Shown: one piece after another, positions 1 through 12,326 of the stretch
Position numbering within the stretch: the stretch's first letter is position 1
Layout of the letters: every line of letters begins with the position of its first letter
NCBI GenBank assembly: GCA_018881555.1
Contig: JACAXG010000052.1
Location: 3,162,001-3,226,000 of the forward strand
DNA from: Amblyornis subalaris
Taxonomy: Eukaryota > Chordata > Aves > Passeriformes > Ptilonorhynchidae
Reading direction: 5' to 3'
DNA length: 64,000 bases
Program-made: the position numbers and the translations under genes
Notes under the pieces: model-generated
Told to the model about the DNA's origin: nothing
Databases searched by the model: none
The model's input: only the letters and a program-made list of their open reading frames with translations

Positions 1-1163
1 TTTCTTCATTTTAATGAAACAACAAACTCTGGAAAAGCTTTATATGCACGTTCCCACACCTTCACACATGTTTAGTTTATGTAGACAGCATGTTGTAATC
101 AGCATCTCTTCTACTCCTCCTCCCCCATCCTTTCTCTGCAAAGTGACCAGAGGAGTACCTGCATTTCTAATTCTTCAGTATCCGGTTTCATTCACAAAAG
201 CATTGCTTCTTTCATGCAGGAAGGGTGATTTGAGGGTACTTATGGAGCCTGTTTGCACTGGGCCGGATGTTCAGCACACTGTTAGTTCCAAGTTTGGCAG
301 CAAAATCCTACTTTAGAGAAGGAATTGCAGCTCACAATGACCAGAAGTGCAGTTGCACCTCACTATTAAAAGGGCCCTTCTTTCTAGGTGACATTCCACA
401 GAATTGAAAATTAGGTATATCTTTCTTTATGAGGCAGACTCTGTATTGTATAAAAGTACTCTCCTTGAGATATTTTTCAATATCTGCTTGATTATAGTGT
501 TCTATATAAACAAACTAGCAAGCCTGTCAGAAATGGTACTTATTGCAGGGCAAGAGGCTTTTGACCTTCTGTGTAATTATTCCCAGCTCACCCTTCGAAG
601 TCTGCATTACTCTAAACTGAATTTGTGGCATTGTGTAGTGCAAAAAGGAACTGAATTGTATCCATTAGTAAATTTGAACTGGAATGCATAGTAAATGTCA
701 AGACTCTTAATTGTGCTTTCTATAATGGCTTCCAAGCTTACTAAGGAACAATCAAAAGCTATTAGTTATGACTAGGTAAACATTTTAAGGATATTTTTTT
801 TCCAGAAGACTCTTTACTTCTATTTGATGAGCCTTTGTACATGACTTAATGTAAAGCTATGAAAGAACAGATGTGTTTGTGATAAAATTAGTCTGAGGAC
901 TTTTATGAGAACATTCAGGCCTAAACATTCACGGTTTCAGAGTGTTAACTGTAAATCTTTCTGCATTAGTCTATATTATAGTAAAGCCTTTTTTTATGCT
1001 AAAGTATCTGAGATACATTCTTACCTATGAGTCTAGACTTTGCCAGACTTTTCTCCTGTTAGATATTATCTCTTCCCTGCTCAGCAGTATTAAGTTGACC
1101 ATGGAAGCGATCTTCCTTTTTATGTGAAATCATTGATAACCAATCTGCTGTTTTCTTTTCTAG

Positions 1164-1274
1164 GGTAAGATTTTCAAAGCTGTACAACAGTCTTGTGAAA
1201 GATCTGGTCAAGAATATCATAAAGAAAATTTCTTCCTTTGGAAATCTCTTACCCAACATTTGACTGAAAGCTAG
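1164..1274 (+). other. Possible terminal exon (low confidence)
   Basis: A pyrimidine-rich acceptor match (ttttcttttctag) ends at 1163. The next 36 codons are open and end at TAG 1272-1274, with a hydrophilic translation beginning GKIFKAVQQ. A second frame is also open for about 32 codons (RFSKLYNSLVKDL), and a minus-strand frame overlaps too. That ambiguity argues against a real exon. No donor or poly(A) context was established and no protein family is recognised. Confidence 0.12.
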
Positions 1275-1719
1275 GCAGAGGGCAAAGACTGTGGCTGCTT
1301 GCAACAACTCCTCAAAAGCCGGTGTTATCTGACCAACAGTAACACATCCTTATCCGAGACTGAGAATCTGTTCAAAGCCAAAGATAAAGTAGTTGGCTAC
1401 TGCAGCAAGATTGGTTAAGATACAATGCTTCTGCAGCCAGCAGCACAAAAGGGAACAATGTGTTTAGGATTAGATCTAGGTCAGATCTCAGCTCACATAA
1501 CCACGTATACATTTAAGTTGCACAGAGTGGAAGCAGCAGAAGAATGAGTTGAATTAAGTCCAGAGCAAGACTTGAAATCTTATCAGTGAAGCCCGAGTTC
1601 TGCCACCATTACCCACAATCTCATTTAGATATTCAGAAAAAGTGTTGTATGGGGCTATGTCCCGTGGCACTTCAGGTAACTTCTGAACTCTGAAATATAG
1701 CAATAAGCAGCAGCAGGGA

Positions 1720-1831
1720 AACAACAACAACCAAACAAACAAACCCCCCCCAAACAAAAGCACAAACATCCCCCTCCCCAACAAACAAAACAAACAAAAC
1801 CCCAACCAACCAACCAACCAACCAACCAAAA
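1720..1831. repeat. A/C-only low-complexity tract with (AACC)n
   Basis: About 110 bases consist almost entirely of A and C on the plus strand. The tract moves from (AAC)n and (AAAC)n, through runs of up to eight C, to about six and a half AACC units at 1802-1827. It is simple-sequence DNA, and the minus-strand frame across it is an artefact. The C-runs mean the complementary strand is G/T-rich. Confidence 0.9.
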
Positions 1832-4323
1832 AGGCCACTTGTTGAGAAGTAGTTAAGTAACTGGAGAGGTGTTGGTCACTGCTACATCTGAACACCAAAG
1901 TACAGGCTCAGACAGTGAAAATGTAATCTATAGCCTCCTGTGCTTTGTGTACCCTGTGTCCCTGAAGACACAGGGATGACCAGAAGGAGACACAGGGGCT
2001 AGGGAAGTAGATGTAATTTAGACTTCCTGAATCTAAGCTCAAGTGCTTTAAAGGACACCATCCTAAAAATTTCTTCATTCACTCTTCCTAACAACAGCTG
2101 CCTCTTAGTGATCATGAAATGAATTTATGCTGTTTAACCATTAGAAAATTATGCAGATTTTAATAGAAGATAAGTGTGAAATCATTAAGAGATAGTTGCT
2201 TGCAACTGGTTCCTTTTTTCCCCCAAATGGAAGCATCTATTAAAGCTATACAGTTCATGTGGGGGATTGCAGAATTAGGGATGTTGTCTAGGTGACTATG
2301 TGTGAGAACAAGGATGCTTTTAAGAATGCAGTGAAAGAGACATTAGAAACTTTCTGAGAAGAAATCCAGAAAGCAAGTTCTTCACAAGCAGTTTTTTAAA
2401 AGATTCCTCAAGATAAAATGTCAGAAGCACCTGATAGTCCTTAAGAAACTTTTATTTTACATCTTGATTTTTTTTATAGTCTCAAATACTGTCGTAGGAA
2501 ACTGAAACATACTCAAGAGGAAGTCATTATAAGAAATATTAGTAAAAAAGATGCTACCACTGCTCATTGTCATATAGTTTCTTCACAACATTAATTCAGC
2601 TTGTGGGTTTATTGATATGAAGAGGTAAACTTCAAGTAGAAAGAAGGAAGGATGAAAGATAACCACAGTAAAGGAGAAGGGATAACTACCTCTGTGCCAC
2701 TAGAAAAGTGAGAAGACAGAGATAAACAAAAGCAGTATGAGATGATGCCAGTGATGACCTATTTCTTTTTCCAAAGAGCAATACTGCCCCAGTAATTCTT
2801 CTGCCAGTGCTCTATCTGCATGATACCTGCCCCAGTGCTTTGCAACACAGTTTATTTACCTTTTTTTGAGGAGGTGCTCCATTTCAGAGGGATTTCCCTG
2901 CCTCATTTCAGGTAGCTGGGCTGCTTCAGTTATCCAAATGTTTGTCATTGGTTCATCTCATCCCTGTGCTACCACCACTCTCCTGGCTTCAAGTCCGGTA
3001 AGAGACTAACTCTGAATACTCTGACTGGTGGCAAACAGCCATATCTGTAACCAACCACAGTTGGTCTTAAAAGGGAGGACTTGTGCCCACACTATGTTGT
3101 GTTTATGAAAAACCCACAGGATTTATTTAGATTTAAAAATAGTAGGAAATATGACAGAAGGATGAAGTGAATATATGTTAAAAGCCCGTCAGACTTAGAT
3201 TGCATACTGTGTGCCTGTGGCTCCACCCAGCAGCATTCAGCTCTGAATATAGCTCCCCCACCTGATCAGGACCCTTGTTTAGTTTGGGATACTGTTTCCC
3301 CTGAGCAACAACCAAAGGAGTAATCCCCTCTCCATGTCAGACTGCAGATACCTACCTCCTCAGTAAACCCTTGGTATTTCAGAGGGCTGCTGAAAGCTAT
3401 TGAGCATCACATCAATGCCTTCTTTTTGGTCAAAAGAACTGACCACCTCCCAGTCAGAAACCTGACTGTCAGGATTATGGCCAGGCATCGCAGCCATTCA
3501 TCTCTCTTACCTGGGTGGTTAGTGATTCCCACAGGGTCACTGTCCCACCCACAGCAATGCCTCAGGCTGCTGGGTAGGTTGCACACACGCTGCTTATAGA
3601 CAAATGTGAGCTGCTGAGTGGCCTTCCTCTCCTGTGCCTGGTCTGTCAGGAGCTCACTACGTCAGGCGACCTGAGGTTTACAGGAATCCAGGGAATCACA
3701 TACCCATGAGATATGAGTATGGCTTGCAGGGGAAAAAAAAAGAAAGGAGGTTGCAAGTCAATGGAAATCAATCANGCCTGTGAGGAATTTGTGGTTTATA
3801 CACTGAATTCATCCTCCCTGCAAAGTAAAGGATCAGTCTGGTGAACCCAAGCACTGAGCTGTGTGCTCTGGCCACAGTCACACCTGTAAGCCAAGCAGTG
3901 GTGGGAGGCACTCATGGGCACTGCAGTCTCCTGTACTTTTGTACCACTGGGGTGGCCCCTGGTCTGTGCTAGCATTCTTCCAAACAACAGCTGGGAATAC
4001 TTGAGAACTTAGCATGGCCCACAGACCCTTCCCAACAGACAACTGGATGCTGCTATTTTGGAGACTAGGAGAGTTGAACAGTGTAGACAAGAAATGTCCC
4101 ACGCCAGCTGGCATCAATGCCAGAAGGTGGTTTCAGATTTTTTAATGTATTAATGTGCCATTAGGTAGTAGGGCAACTTCTCTGTTCTTGCAGCTTCGTG
4201 GCCCATGATTTCAGCAGCAAGTTCATCCACATGTGTTTTTAGGAGTTGAGGCAGTTTCTATTTTATCCCACTTTATTGAAAGTTAGGGGCCTGCTAAGGG
4301 CTAGGAGTCAGAGATTTAGGATA

Positions 4324-4526
4324 TCATAGAATCATACAATATCCTGAATTGGAAGGGACCCAGTAGGATCATCAAAGTCCAACTCCTGGCCCTGCACAAG
4401 ACAACCTAAGAATCACACCATGTGTCTGAAAGCATTGTCCAAATGCTTCTTGAACTCTGCCAGGCTCGGTCGCCACTTCCCTGGCGAGCCTGTTCCAGTG
4501 CTCAGCCACGCTCTGGGTGAAAAACC
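4324..4526 (-). mobile_element. CR1 LINE, 3' end fragment (avian type)
   Basis: The plus strand starts with TCATAGAATCAT, the reverse complement of the CR1 3' terminal ATTCTATG-type repeat. It continues through the usual reverse-complement blocks: ggaagggacc, gatcatc, caactcctggccctgcac, cattgtccaaatgcttcttgaactctg and cctgttccagtgctcagcc. The copy is 5'-truncated near gtgaaaaacc, which is normal for CR1, and only 3' UTR-proximal sequence remains. By eye it looks among the least diverged copies here. No target-site duplication is visible, as expected for CR1. Confidence 0.93.
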
Positions 4527-7500
4527 ATATATAAACCATGTATTAAGACATGCATGAAAGGTCTTGCACAGCTATGAAGGGAGACAACAGAGCTGAGAGC
4601 TTTTGTTTTCTTTTCCTGTGCAATTTTGAATTAAATTCATTAGCTACTTGTGATGGGCAGAGAGCTGTGCACAGCTATCCACAGGCAACTTGTCAGCAAT
4701 TTGTGGGCAGAAGTGATAAGATGTCTAAGTCTCAATTCATTTATCTGAATGTGTCCATCTAGTATAATCAGAGATGTCCTAGGGTGTTGTACCTGTCCTC
4801 AGCTGCCTCTCTGTGAAGGCAAGGGTCACCCACAGGCCAGGCTTCACAGCTGCTGATTCCACGCAGTTTGTCTACCTGCCTGTGTTTAAAGTACTGGCTT
4901 GAATCTTGAAGGAGTCTTTGCCTGGAGTAGCTGGAATATCTGCTGTCCTATCTCAGGAAGCCACTGAGGATGAAGACCTTAATGTCTCGGTGGTTGACCG
5001 TGGGTGTAGGGAAGAACTAACTGTCTCCTGCAGGCACCTTGTATTGCAGCTAAGTGCCAACATTTAACTGGGAGAGGTGTCTACCTGTGCTTTGGATGCA
5101 TAGCTTAGGGCACACAAATTGCAGTGAAGGAGTCTAATAAATTGCTTTGTCACAAGCACAACCGAAGCAGAAATGGGCTCTCATTCAGTGGAGCAGGCAA
5201 AGTTCTGTGGAAAACAGCCAGTATGATTTAGCACTGGCTTTAGAAGTTCCTTAATGTTGTTTGCTAATGGTGCAATTGTTCTTTTGGAAGGACTACACGG
5301 AAGAGCAATCACACTGCCTTGCAAAGAAGCTGAAAACCAAAGGCATTTATAAATGACTCAGTGAAGAACTCAAAAATGGCCACACTAAACAGCCCTTGTG
5401 GCCATTTGCTCTCCTCTCCAGCAGAAGTGTAGGAGGGTAAATCAGGCAGACAGTGATGCTTCCTTCGGAGTTTAAAAGCCTGGGCCAAGGCTTCTCCCTG
5501 TTTTCCTTTTACTAGCATCTAAAATACATTTAGGGGACTCTCAGAAAGTCCCTATTTATCTTGGAGCACACAGAGCCTTCAGCACAGCAGCATGTTGGTA
5601 GGAAGAAACCACAGTGGTCCTTGAGGCAAGCGAGTATTCCTGGCACAGAGTGCTTGAACATCCAGTTCCTGAGATGCCTTGGCCAAATTGCTGTGGCCCT
5701 GTGACAGACTTCTACTAGCTACCACAGAGGCAGTGAATGCTTCAGGAGGGGAAACGTTTCTTCTCATGAAGACTGACACTGGTGATTAAAAGTGACATCT
5801 TCCCAAGTTCTCAGAGGAGCTCAAACTGCTGTCATTAGAGCCAGCTAAACCAAATTCACGTAACTGTGTGTGAAGTATTATATAGCAAACATAGTCATCT
5901 TCAATATGTTATTTTTTTCCCCTGTAAACTGTTGGAAGAGAAAGTGACTGGCAATTAGTTGAGCACTGTGACATAGATTTTGAATCAATTCTGTTTCCTG
6001 GGCGAGCTTAAAAATAGCAGAAGAAGCTATAAAAAAATAGGTCCTATTCATGGACATGGGGCAATACCAGAAGATACTGCTGAATGAAACAAACAGATAA
6101 ATAATTTAAAAACCTAGATTTTATTTATTTGGGCATAGCGAGATAAACAAGGTGGAGAATGTATTGTGCTGATTCTCAAAATTGCATCAGAAGAGCAATA
6201 ATTAGCCTTTTCATTACTTTTCTCTAGTCAGGTTAGATCAATAGAAATTTTTCTGTTTGTTTCATTTTAATACTTTTTTTTTTTTTCTGAAGGAGGACAT
6301 TGCGTGACTGTGCAGGTACAGAGAAAAGATCTTAAGGGTTTGGCAGGTGAAAGCTGCTGTAAGTGACACGTATGTGCCTCCCCTTCAGTGTTTCTGAAAT
6401 AAAGAGGAGATTTGTGGTGTATTTATTTTTGACAGGAAAACAAAAAATCAGACCTGAGTAAAGGAATCTATGACTTGTTTCCACCTGCAAAGAGGGGCTC
6501 CCCAGACTGAGCACACTGGAAGTGACTCACAATCACAATCAAGGAATAATAAGGTTCTTATAAAAATCGCCTGTCTAATCACCAGGCATCTGAACTTGAC
6601 AACCCAGGCCTGCATTCCTAAAATAAGTTTTATATGCCAGTGTCAAGAGGGTGAAAACAGGAAAAATAGAACCACCTAAAGATATTTTAGTAAGGCCTTC
6701 TCTTCCTCCTCATCAGCTAATTCCATTTTCCTGGTGGCAGCTGGTAATAAACCAGAAATTTCTGCTGTATGCCTCATTATCCTAGAAATTGAGGACATTT
6801 AAGTGGAAGATCAGATTTTTCTTACAAGGCCATGCCTGAACATCCCATTCATGTAAACAACTTTGATTAAGCTTCATAAATTAAAAACAAAAGGACAGAG
6901 AAGCCTGAGAAGGAAAGGGCTTTAGGTGCATCTGATCCAAAAGCAAACAGAAGCCTCACACTTGCTCAGCCTAACCAGACTGAGCTCACCAGACTTGCTG
7001 AACTGATTTTCTGTTTGACCTGAAAGTTGCCTTAGTGTTCACTTGCCCCAGCATGTCCCAGAACACTGGTCTGAGTAGTTTCGGGGCTTAGCTCCAGTCT
7101 AAAACATGCTGAGATTGAGAGTCTGACAGAGCAGAATGTCCTGATCCAGAGTTTTCAAAGGGTGCTGCCCCATACCAATCTAAGATGTGGGCTGCAGACA
7201 GCAGGCACTCATTTTCTCACGACCCAGATGAGCGTTTACAGCTCTGGTGGAGTGACTCCTAGACTCTGATGCTTACAACCNGAGCATTCAAGAGCTACAC
7301 TTTGAAACATCATCTAGAACCTCAGCCAGATCTGTTCCATTGTGCCACTTATAAATTTATTATTTTATTTACAATACGAATATGCATATAGAAAATGTAA
7401 GTTTTAAGCAGCTGGGACATATTGGCAATTTATTCAGACAGCTGCAAGCAAATGAAAAAAATGTCAAGACTTACTTTCTGCTCTATCAAAATAAGTTAGC

Positions 7501-9054
7501 TGTATGGAGGTGTCCCATTTTGCAATACTATATAGCAAAATGCTCTTTCTTATATATGACTTCTGGCTGGAGAACAAGTGCAACAGGAAAAACAGCAAAG
7601 TAAACAATTCCATTTCACTACATTTATCTGGGCAAACACACAGAAAAGTCTGGACAAGCTTTGGCTTTCAGAGAGATTCTCAAACTGAGGGCCAGAGTGC
7701 CAAGATTTCCTTACTCTTATGCTGAAAGAGTTGTTGCTGTGCCCAAAAAAAGTTGGAAACCTGCATCCAAATAATGAAAATGAATTTTTACTTCGTACTA
7801 CATTCCTCCATTGGCAAGGAGAGAATGAACCGGGTGATGTAATAACTGTTTTCCATCTCAAAGTTCTACTAGACGGTATATTTTCTTTGATATTTATTGT
7901 GATTTCTTTTAACGACTTGAAGAGGGCCTCAGGCTTTGGCAGACAAGTGTCTTTTGTTAATAAAAGTATTATTAATTAGAATAATTGCATATTTCAATAA
8001 ATGTTTTATACTATGGTATATTTTGCTGTTCCCCCATGAAATTTCCAGCAATTCCTATTTTAAACTTGGTGAGAAACTGCTCAAGACTATGCATTTGCCC
8101 AAGATTTTTTGGAGATAAAAAATGGAAGTCAATTTTGTTTCAAAACTCGACATCTTCTCAGAATGCAAGTTGCCTGACACTCAGGAAGTTCATTTTTTTA
8201 AATACCTTGCTAACAGGAAATTCCAGTAGAATAATTAGATAAATGCATAATAACTAATTAACTGATTAAAAAAACCTTGCACAAAGTTTGGGGGTTTGCT
8301 TACTGTACTTTTTCTCCCTCAAGGGATCAAGTATGGACAAATGCAGAAGTGTTGTCACAGTCTTCTCAAATAGGTCAGACACAACTTTAGTAGCTGAGTC
8401 TTGTTACACTGAGTTAAAAGATGAAAGAATACCAGTCTGAAAACAGTCTAATGATCTAAAGTATCTGCAATGACAATTAGGTAAGAGAGCAGGAAGGATT
8501 GTCATAAATACTCTAGTAGATAGGGGACACCTCATGCAAGCATACAAAACCCAGTGGCAGTGCAACTTGCTTTGTACAGCTCTGGTNGTTTCATTTAGAG
8601 ATTTTGATTGTGGATTGATATTTGCCAAACATGCAGTTTGAATTTAATAACTCTCTTCTTCTGTTTTACCATGTGAAGTAGAAGGAAGCAGAAACTGTGC
8701 CATGATTCTGCACTCGCCTTATGAGTAATTGTAAGAAAAACAGATCAGCAGAGCAGCAATTATTCTGTTTCACTGCTGAACTGTAATGCACGATTTAATG
8801 AAACTTATGCCTTATGTGCCTGTTATGGGGGGATTTTTAACACAACTCAGAAAAGCCATAGAAAAGACTTCAAGGGTAAAATATTCCAATCTGAGACAAA
8901 GGTTGCAAATACAAGAAAATACATGTTTGTGAAAAGAATAATTCATAAATCAGATATGACAGCTACTTTCAGGTAGCAAAGCTGCGACTTATGAACGAAG
9001 CAGGTTGGATGTGCTCAACAGCTGCTTTTCCTCTGTGTTTGAAAATAGGCTTGA
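4527..9054. other. Unique AT-rich noncoding sequence
   Basis: There is no recognisable gene, RNA or transposon. Open frames are 103 codons or fewer, overlap on both strands (for example 7382-7979) and resemble no family I know. Contents are a 13-14 base T-run near 6277-6290 and isolated Ns at 7281 and 8587. Nothing else is supported. Confidence 0.6.
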
Positions 9055-10620
9055 AGTTGTATCCATTACATGGATGTCATGGATGGAATAGAGAAGTTAC
9101 CATCTGGGACTGCAGAAGAGGAAAGGCAACATCTGCTGGAGAACTTGCATCTAGAAATCATAAGGAAATTAGCCAAGATCTTTGAAGGCCTGTGGCAAAT
9201 TTTGGCAAAGTTTGGAAAACTGAAGGAATTCCTGAGGATTTAAAAACTCTTGGTGCTGGTTTGGTGTTTGAAGATGATGAAAGGAATGACACAGGTAGCT
9301 ATCAGATAATTACCCTGACAGTGTTGGTTAGAAAATACAGGGCCATGGGTTTTGGACTTCAGAACAAAGGGTTAGAAGCTGTAAGTGTTTTGGTTGGAAG
9401 GTAGCCTTTATTTGTTGTCTTTTGTTAAGTTAGCATACAATGGTAACTATACTGATGTCACATACTTGGATTTCTCCAAGGCATTTGACTGTCTATCAAT
9501 TACATTTTGACTAAGAAACATGAATTATATAGAATTAACACAGCATAACACATAACAAGTGTGTCATAAAGTGACTCCTGGAGAGATCTCAGGCAGTTGT
9601 AACAACAGAAGAGCAGATCTGCTTCCAGCACCGTCTCTTGAACTGGCACCGTTCAGTATTTTCATTAACAGCATTGATGACCATACAAAGTGTTTTCAAG
9701 TAGGGTTCTTAGGCAACACAAAGTTTGTTGCGTTAAAAAAATATAGAAAATAATACAATACAGGCAGCATCAACATAATTGTCTGCTTAAAGCGTCACAG
9801 TCCCATAAAATGTGTTTCAGTACACACATGCACGAGACCTCTAGAAACAAAGATGCAAAGAAACAATTCCTTCCACAGGATGGTGGGCCTCACTCTGGAT
9901 AGACTCCACCTTGTGTTAGACCCTTAACAGAGCCTCACTGTCCTGGCTACTTTCCACTGTCAGTGGGGAAAGACAGACATCTCCTGAGGCTCTTTCCAAA
10001 CACAGTCAAGTTCTGACCTGTGTTCATTAACTTTTTGGTTATAAGTCCTTTATTATTTCGTCTTTTAGTTTTTTATGACCAACTTAGATGCAATCAGGAG
10101 GCTGTAGTTAGGGGGTATAAATTTAGATGAGATGTGTGCAGTTCTGGGCCCCACAATTTAAGAAGGATGGGAAGGTACTCCAGTGCATCCAGAGGAGAGC
10201 AACAAAAGTGGTGAAAGGGCTGGAAGGAATGTCCTGTGAGGAGTGGCTGAGGACTTTGGGCTTGTCTAGTTTGGAGAAGAGGAAGCTGAGGTGACTTCAC
10301 TGCTCATTCTACAGCTTCCTGAGGAGGAGAAGTGGAAATGGAGGTGACGATCTCTTCTCCCAGGGAACCAGTGACAGAACATGTGGGAATGGTTCAAAAC
10401 TGCACCGGGGAGGATCAGACTGGACATTAGGAAGCACTTCTTTACTGAGAGGGTGATCAAATCCTGGAAGAGGCTTCCTAGCGAGGTAGTTGATGTCCCA
10501 AGCCTGTCAGTGGCTGAGATGCATTTGGACAATGACCTTAATAATATGCTTTATCTTTGGCCCTGAATTGGTCAGGCAGTTTGACTAGATGTTCGCTGTA
10601 TGACCCTTTCAGCTGAAATT
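9055..10620 (+). mobile_element. CR1 LINE, degraded ORF2 and 3' UTR
   Basis: This is a 5'-truncated, mutated CR1 retrotransposon. Reverse-transcriptase blocks occur in family order. About 9192-9330 encodes a stretch with IPEDLK and TGSYQIITLT, matching the CR1 'VPEDWK ... PGNYRPVSLTS' region. About 9440-9490 encodes YLDFSKAFDCLS. About 9560-9720 encodes a 'VTPGEISGS ... FSIFINSIDD ... NTKF' region. After a gap, about 10106-10560 encodes the C-terminal region (IRLDIRKHFFTERVIKSWKR, LPSEVVDVPS), followed by the 3' UTR and tail. Stops and frame changes show it is dead. Positions 9770-10105 cannot be aligned by eye and may be decayed ORF2 or an insertion. The 5' boundary is approximate. Confidence 0.85.
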
Positions 10621-10775
10621 ATTCTATTCTATTCTATTCTATTCTATTCTATTCTATTCTATTCTATTCTATTCTAGTCTAGTCTAGTCTAGTCTAGTCT
10701 AGTCCATTCCATTCCATTCCATTCCATTCCATTCCATTCCATTCCATTCCATTCCATTCCATTCCATTCCATTCC
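10621..10775. repeat. Compound pentanucleotide array on CR1 tail
   Basis: Counted directly, the array is 11 ATTCT, 5 AGTCT, 1 AGTCC and 14 ATTCC units, 155 bp with no interruption and no change of register. It starts exactly where the plus-strand CR1 ends (agctgaaatt), so it grew out of the CR1 ATTCT 3' tail. The single AGTCC unit is a one-base intermediate between its two neighbouring blocks. That suggests point mutation followed by slippage expansion of each variant. Confidence 0.97.
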
Positions 10776-10999
10776 ATGCTGAGCTAAGTGCCTAGTTGCC
10801 TTTTTTCCACCATGGTTCATAAAGGAAAGAAAGAAAAAACACAGTCCATAGACCTGCTGATTGTAGCCTCAGGAAGTCAACAGACTAACCCTCACACTTC
10901 AATCCAGTTTCTGGGTCGGACCACAAGTTTAGCAATATTTCTGACCCTGTTTAGAGTGACTCTAAAATCCACTCTCATCCTAGTAAAGCTTTGCTAGTT

Positions 11000-11310
11000 T
11001 TTAACTATCCTAACTGCTAGGAAAATACATCTAATGTCAAAGCCACGTTTGCCTAAATTGAACTTCAAGCCATTACCTCTTTTCAAGCCTTTGGCAACAC
11101 GATTAGAAAGCATGCCATTATCAGAACTCATCATACACAGTAAGGTATGGGATAAATGACATCTCTTCAGTGAATTTAGAAAGCTGTACATCTTAACCCT
11201 TAGGAAGGTTTGTCTCCCAACCCTTAAGTCTCATTTATAGCCACGCTGGTATTTCCACATTCTTCTTGAAATGTGGATTTTGGACAGGCTTGGTATCTGT
11301 ATCACAGTAA
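11000..11310 (-). mobile_element. Ancient CR1 fragment, minus strand
   Basis: The match is weak but ordered when read as reverse-complement CR1. The blocks are 'aaattgaacttcaagccattacctctt' (about 11055-11085), 'gcctttggcaacacgattagaaa' (about 11087-11110) and 'cattcttcttgaaatgtgg' followed by 'ttggacaggcttggtatc' (about 11258-11293). These correspond to the region coding around 'fWAPQYKKD' and the following UTR of older CR1 families. Divergence is high, so the boundaries and subfamily are uncertain. Confidence 0.6.
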
Positions 11311-11472
11311 CAGCCTCGTCAAGGTTCTGTGGACTGCCTTGATGAGGTATTCTCCTTTTCGTTGCTCAGGGTCACTGGTGCTGTTTTGTCACTGGAGTAG
11401 TCTGAGATTCAGTTTTTCAAAATTATCAAATATTTCTTATAGCCACATTTTCTATGGAGAATGGTCAAGACA

Positions 11473-11775
11473 ATAGAGTAAAACAGAATCGAATCTAATT
11501 GAATCAAATAGAATAGAATAAATTCCAGTTGGAAGGGACCTACATCAATCAACTGTTCAACTGCCTGACCACTTCAGCTAAAAGAAGTGGTGCATTGTGG
11601 TGCATTACTAAGTGCATTGTTCAGAATATGAACTTGTTAAACTTAAGCTCATTAATCATAGCCCAATGCNCCAATCTATCTAGATGCCTCTGCAAGGCCT
11701 CTTGTTGCTCCGGAGAGTCCACACTACCTCCCGCGTGGTGGGGAGCTACATGTTTGTCAACTTTCACATTGTAAC
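11473..11775 (-). mobile_element. CR1 LINE, ATTCT-tailed, internally deleted
   Basis: On the minus strand this begins with a reverse-transcriptase segment at about 11775-11620. The frame includes GGSVDSPEQQEALQRHLDRL and then NELKFNK, matching the CR1 'GGSVDSxEGREALQRDLDRL ... KFNK' block that follows the ADD motif. It then jumps to 3' UTR sequence (about 11610-11525; reverse complement of agttggaagggacctac and caactgcctgaccacttcag). It ends in a decayed ATTCT tail (plus-strand gaatagaata, 11473-11523). Several hundred bases between KFNK and the UTR are missing, so the copy is internally deleted or is two adjacent pieces. An N lies at 11670. Confidence 0.88.
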
Positions 11776-12326
11776 AGAGACTTGGATTGTATTTCATATG
11801 TTGCATCCTCAGTAGGTTGCTGAAGGGGACTTCTCACTCTTCCTTTGTGTTCAATATGCAGATACATTTGTATGCTTAGTACTTTTTCCTCCTTCTGAAT
11901 CAATGCAGCTTTATCCCAGCTGCAGGAAGGGCCAATGTTGTCAGGGAGAGCAGATGCAATCTTGGTTTCTCCTGCTCCCATGCTCAGGACAGAACTAATC
12001 ACCAAGTTTGAGTCAGTGCAGACATCACTAGGGCTTTCCTGCTCTGTGGCATCTGTAACCCTGCTTGATTCAACCCAAGCACATTTAAAATAATATTTAT
12101 TTATTTTTGTCCTCATTTTGGGACAGGACGTGAGGACTACGGCCTTTAATGAAAACAGCTTGAACAAAATTGCCAACAAATTGATACCATCATTCTGTAA
12201 TCATCTGCCATGCTGTCTGCCAGCTACTTCCAATTAGGAATATTTCAAAGTCACACATTATGGTGAAGTACAGTGCACAGCTGTGGTCTGACTCTAATAC
12301 AGGCCTGTCCTGCTATGCTTTTTCAG

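Larger units (their letters stand above)
1..4323. other. Unique AT-rich noncoding sequence
   Basis: No gene is recognised here. All open frames are short (114 codons or fewer). The longest, on the minus strand at 1554-1898, only translates the A/C-rich tract. The stretch holds a possible terminal exon at 1164-1274 and the low-complexity tract at about 1720-1831. A good minus-strand splice-donor match (CAG|GTAAGAG) lies near 3506-3514, but the sequence upstream of it shows no convincing exon. Nothing else structured was seen. Confidence 0.6.

Noticed and set aside
1554..1898. 114-codon minus-strand frame with a hydrophobic Gly/Leu/Val-rich translation
   Set aside because: It is the translation of the A/C-only low-complexity tract.
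11757..12179. 140-codon minus-strand open frame
   Set aside because: It overlaps the edge of a CR1 copy, has no recognisable domain, and its length is within chance expectation.
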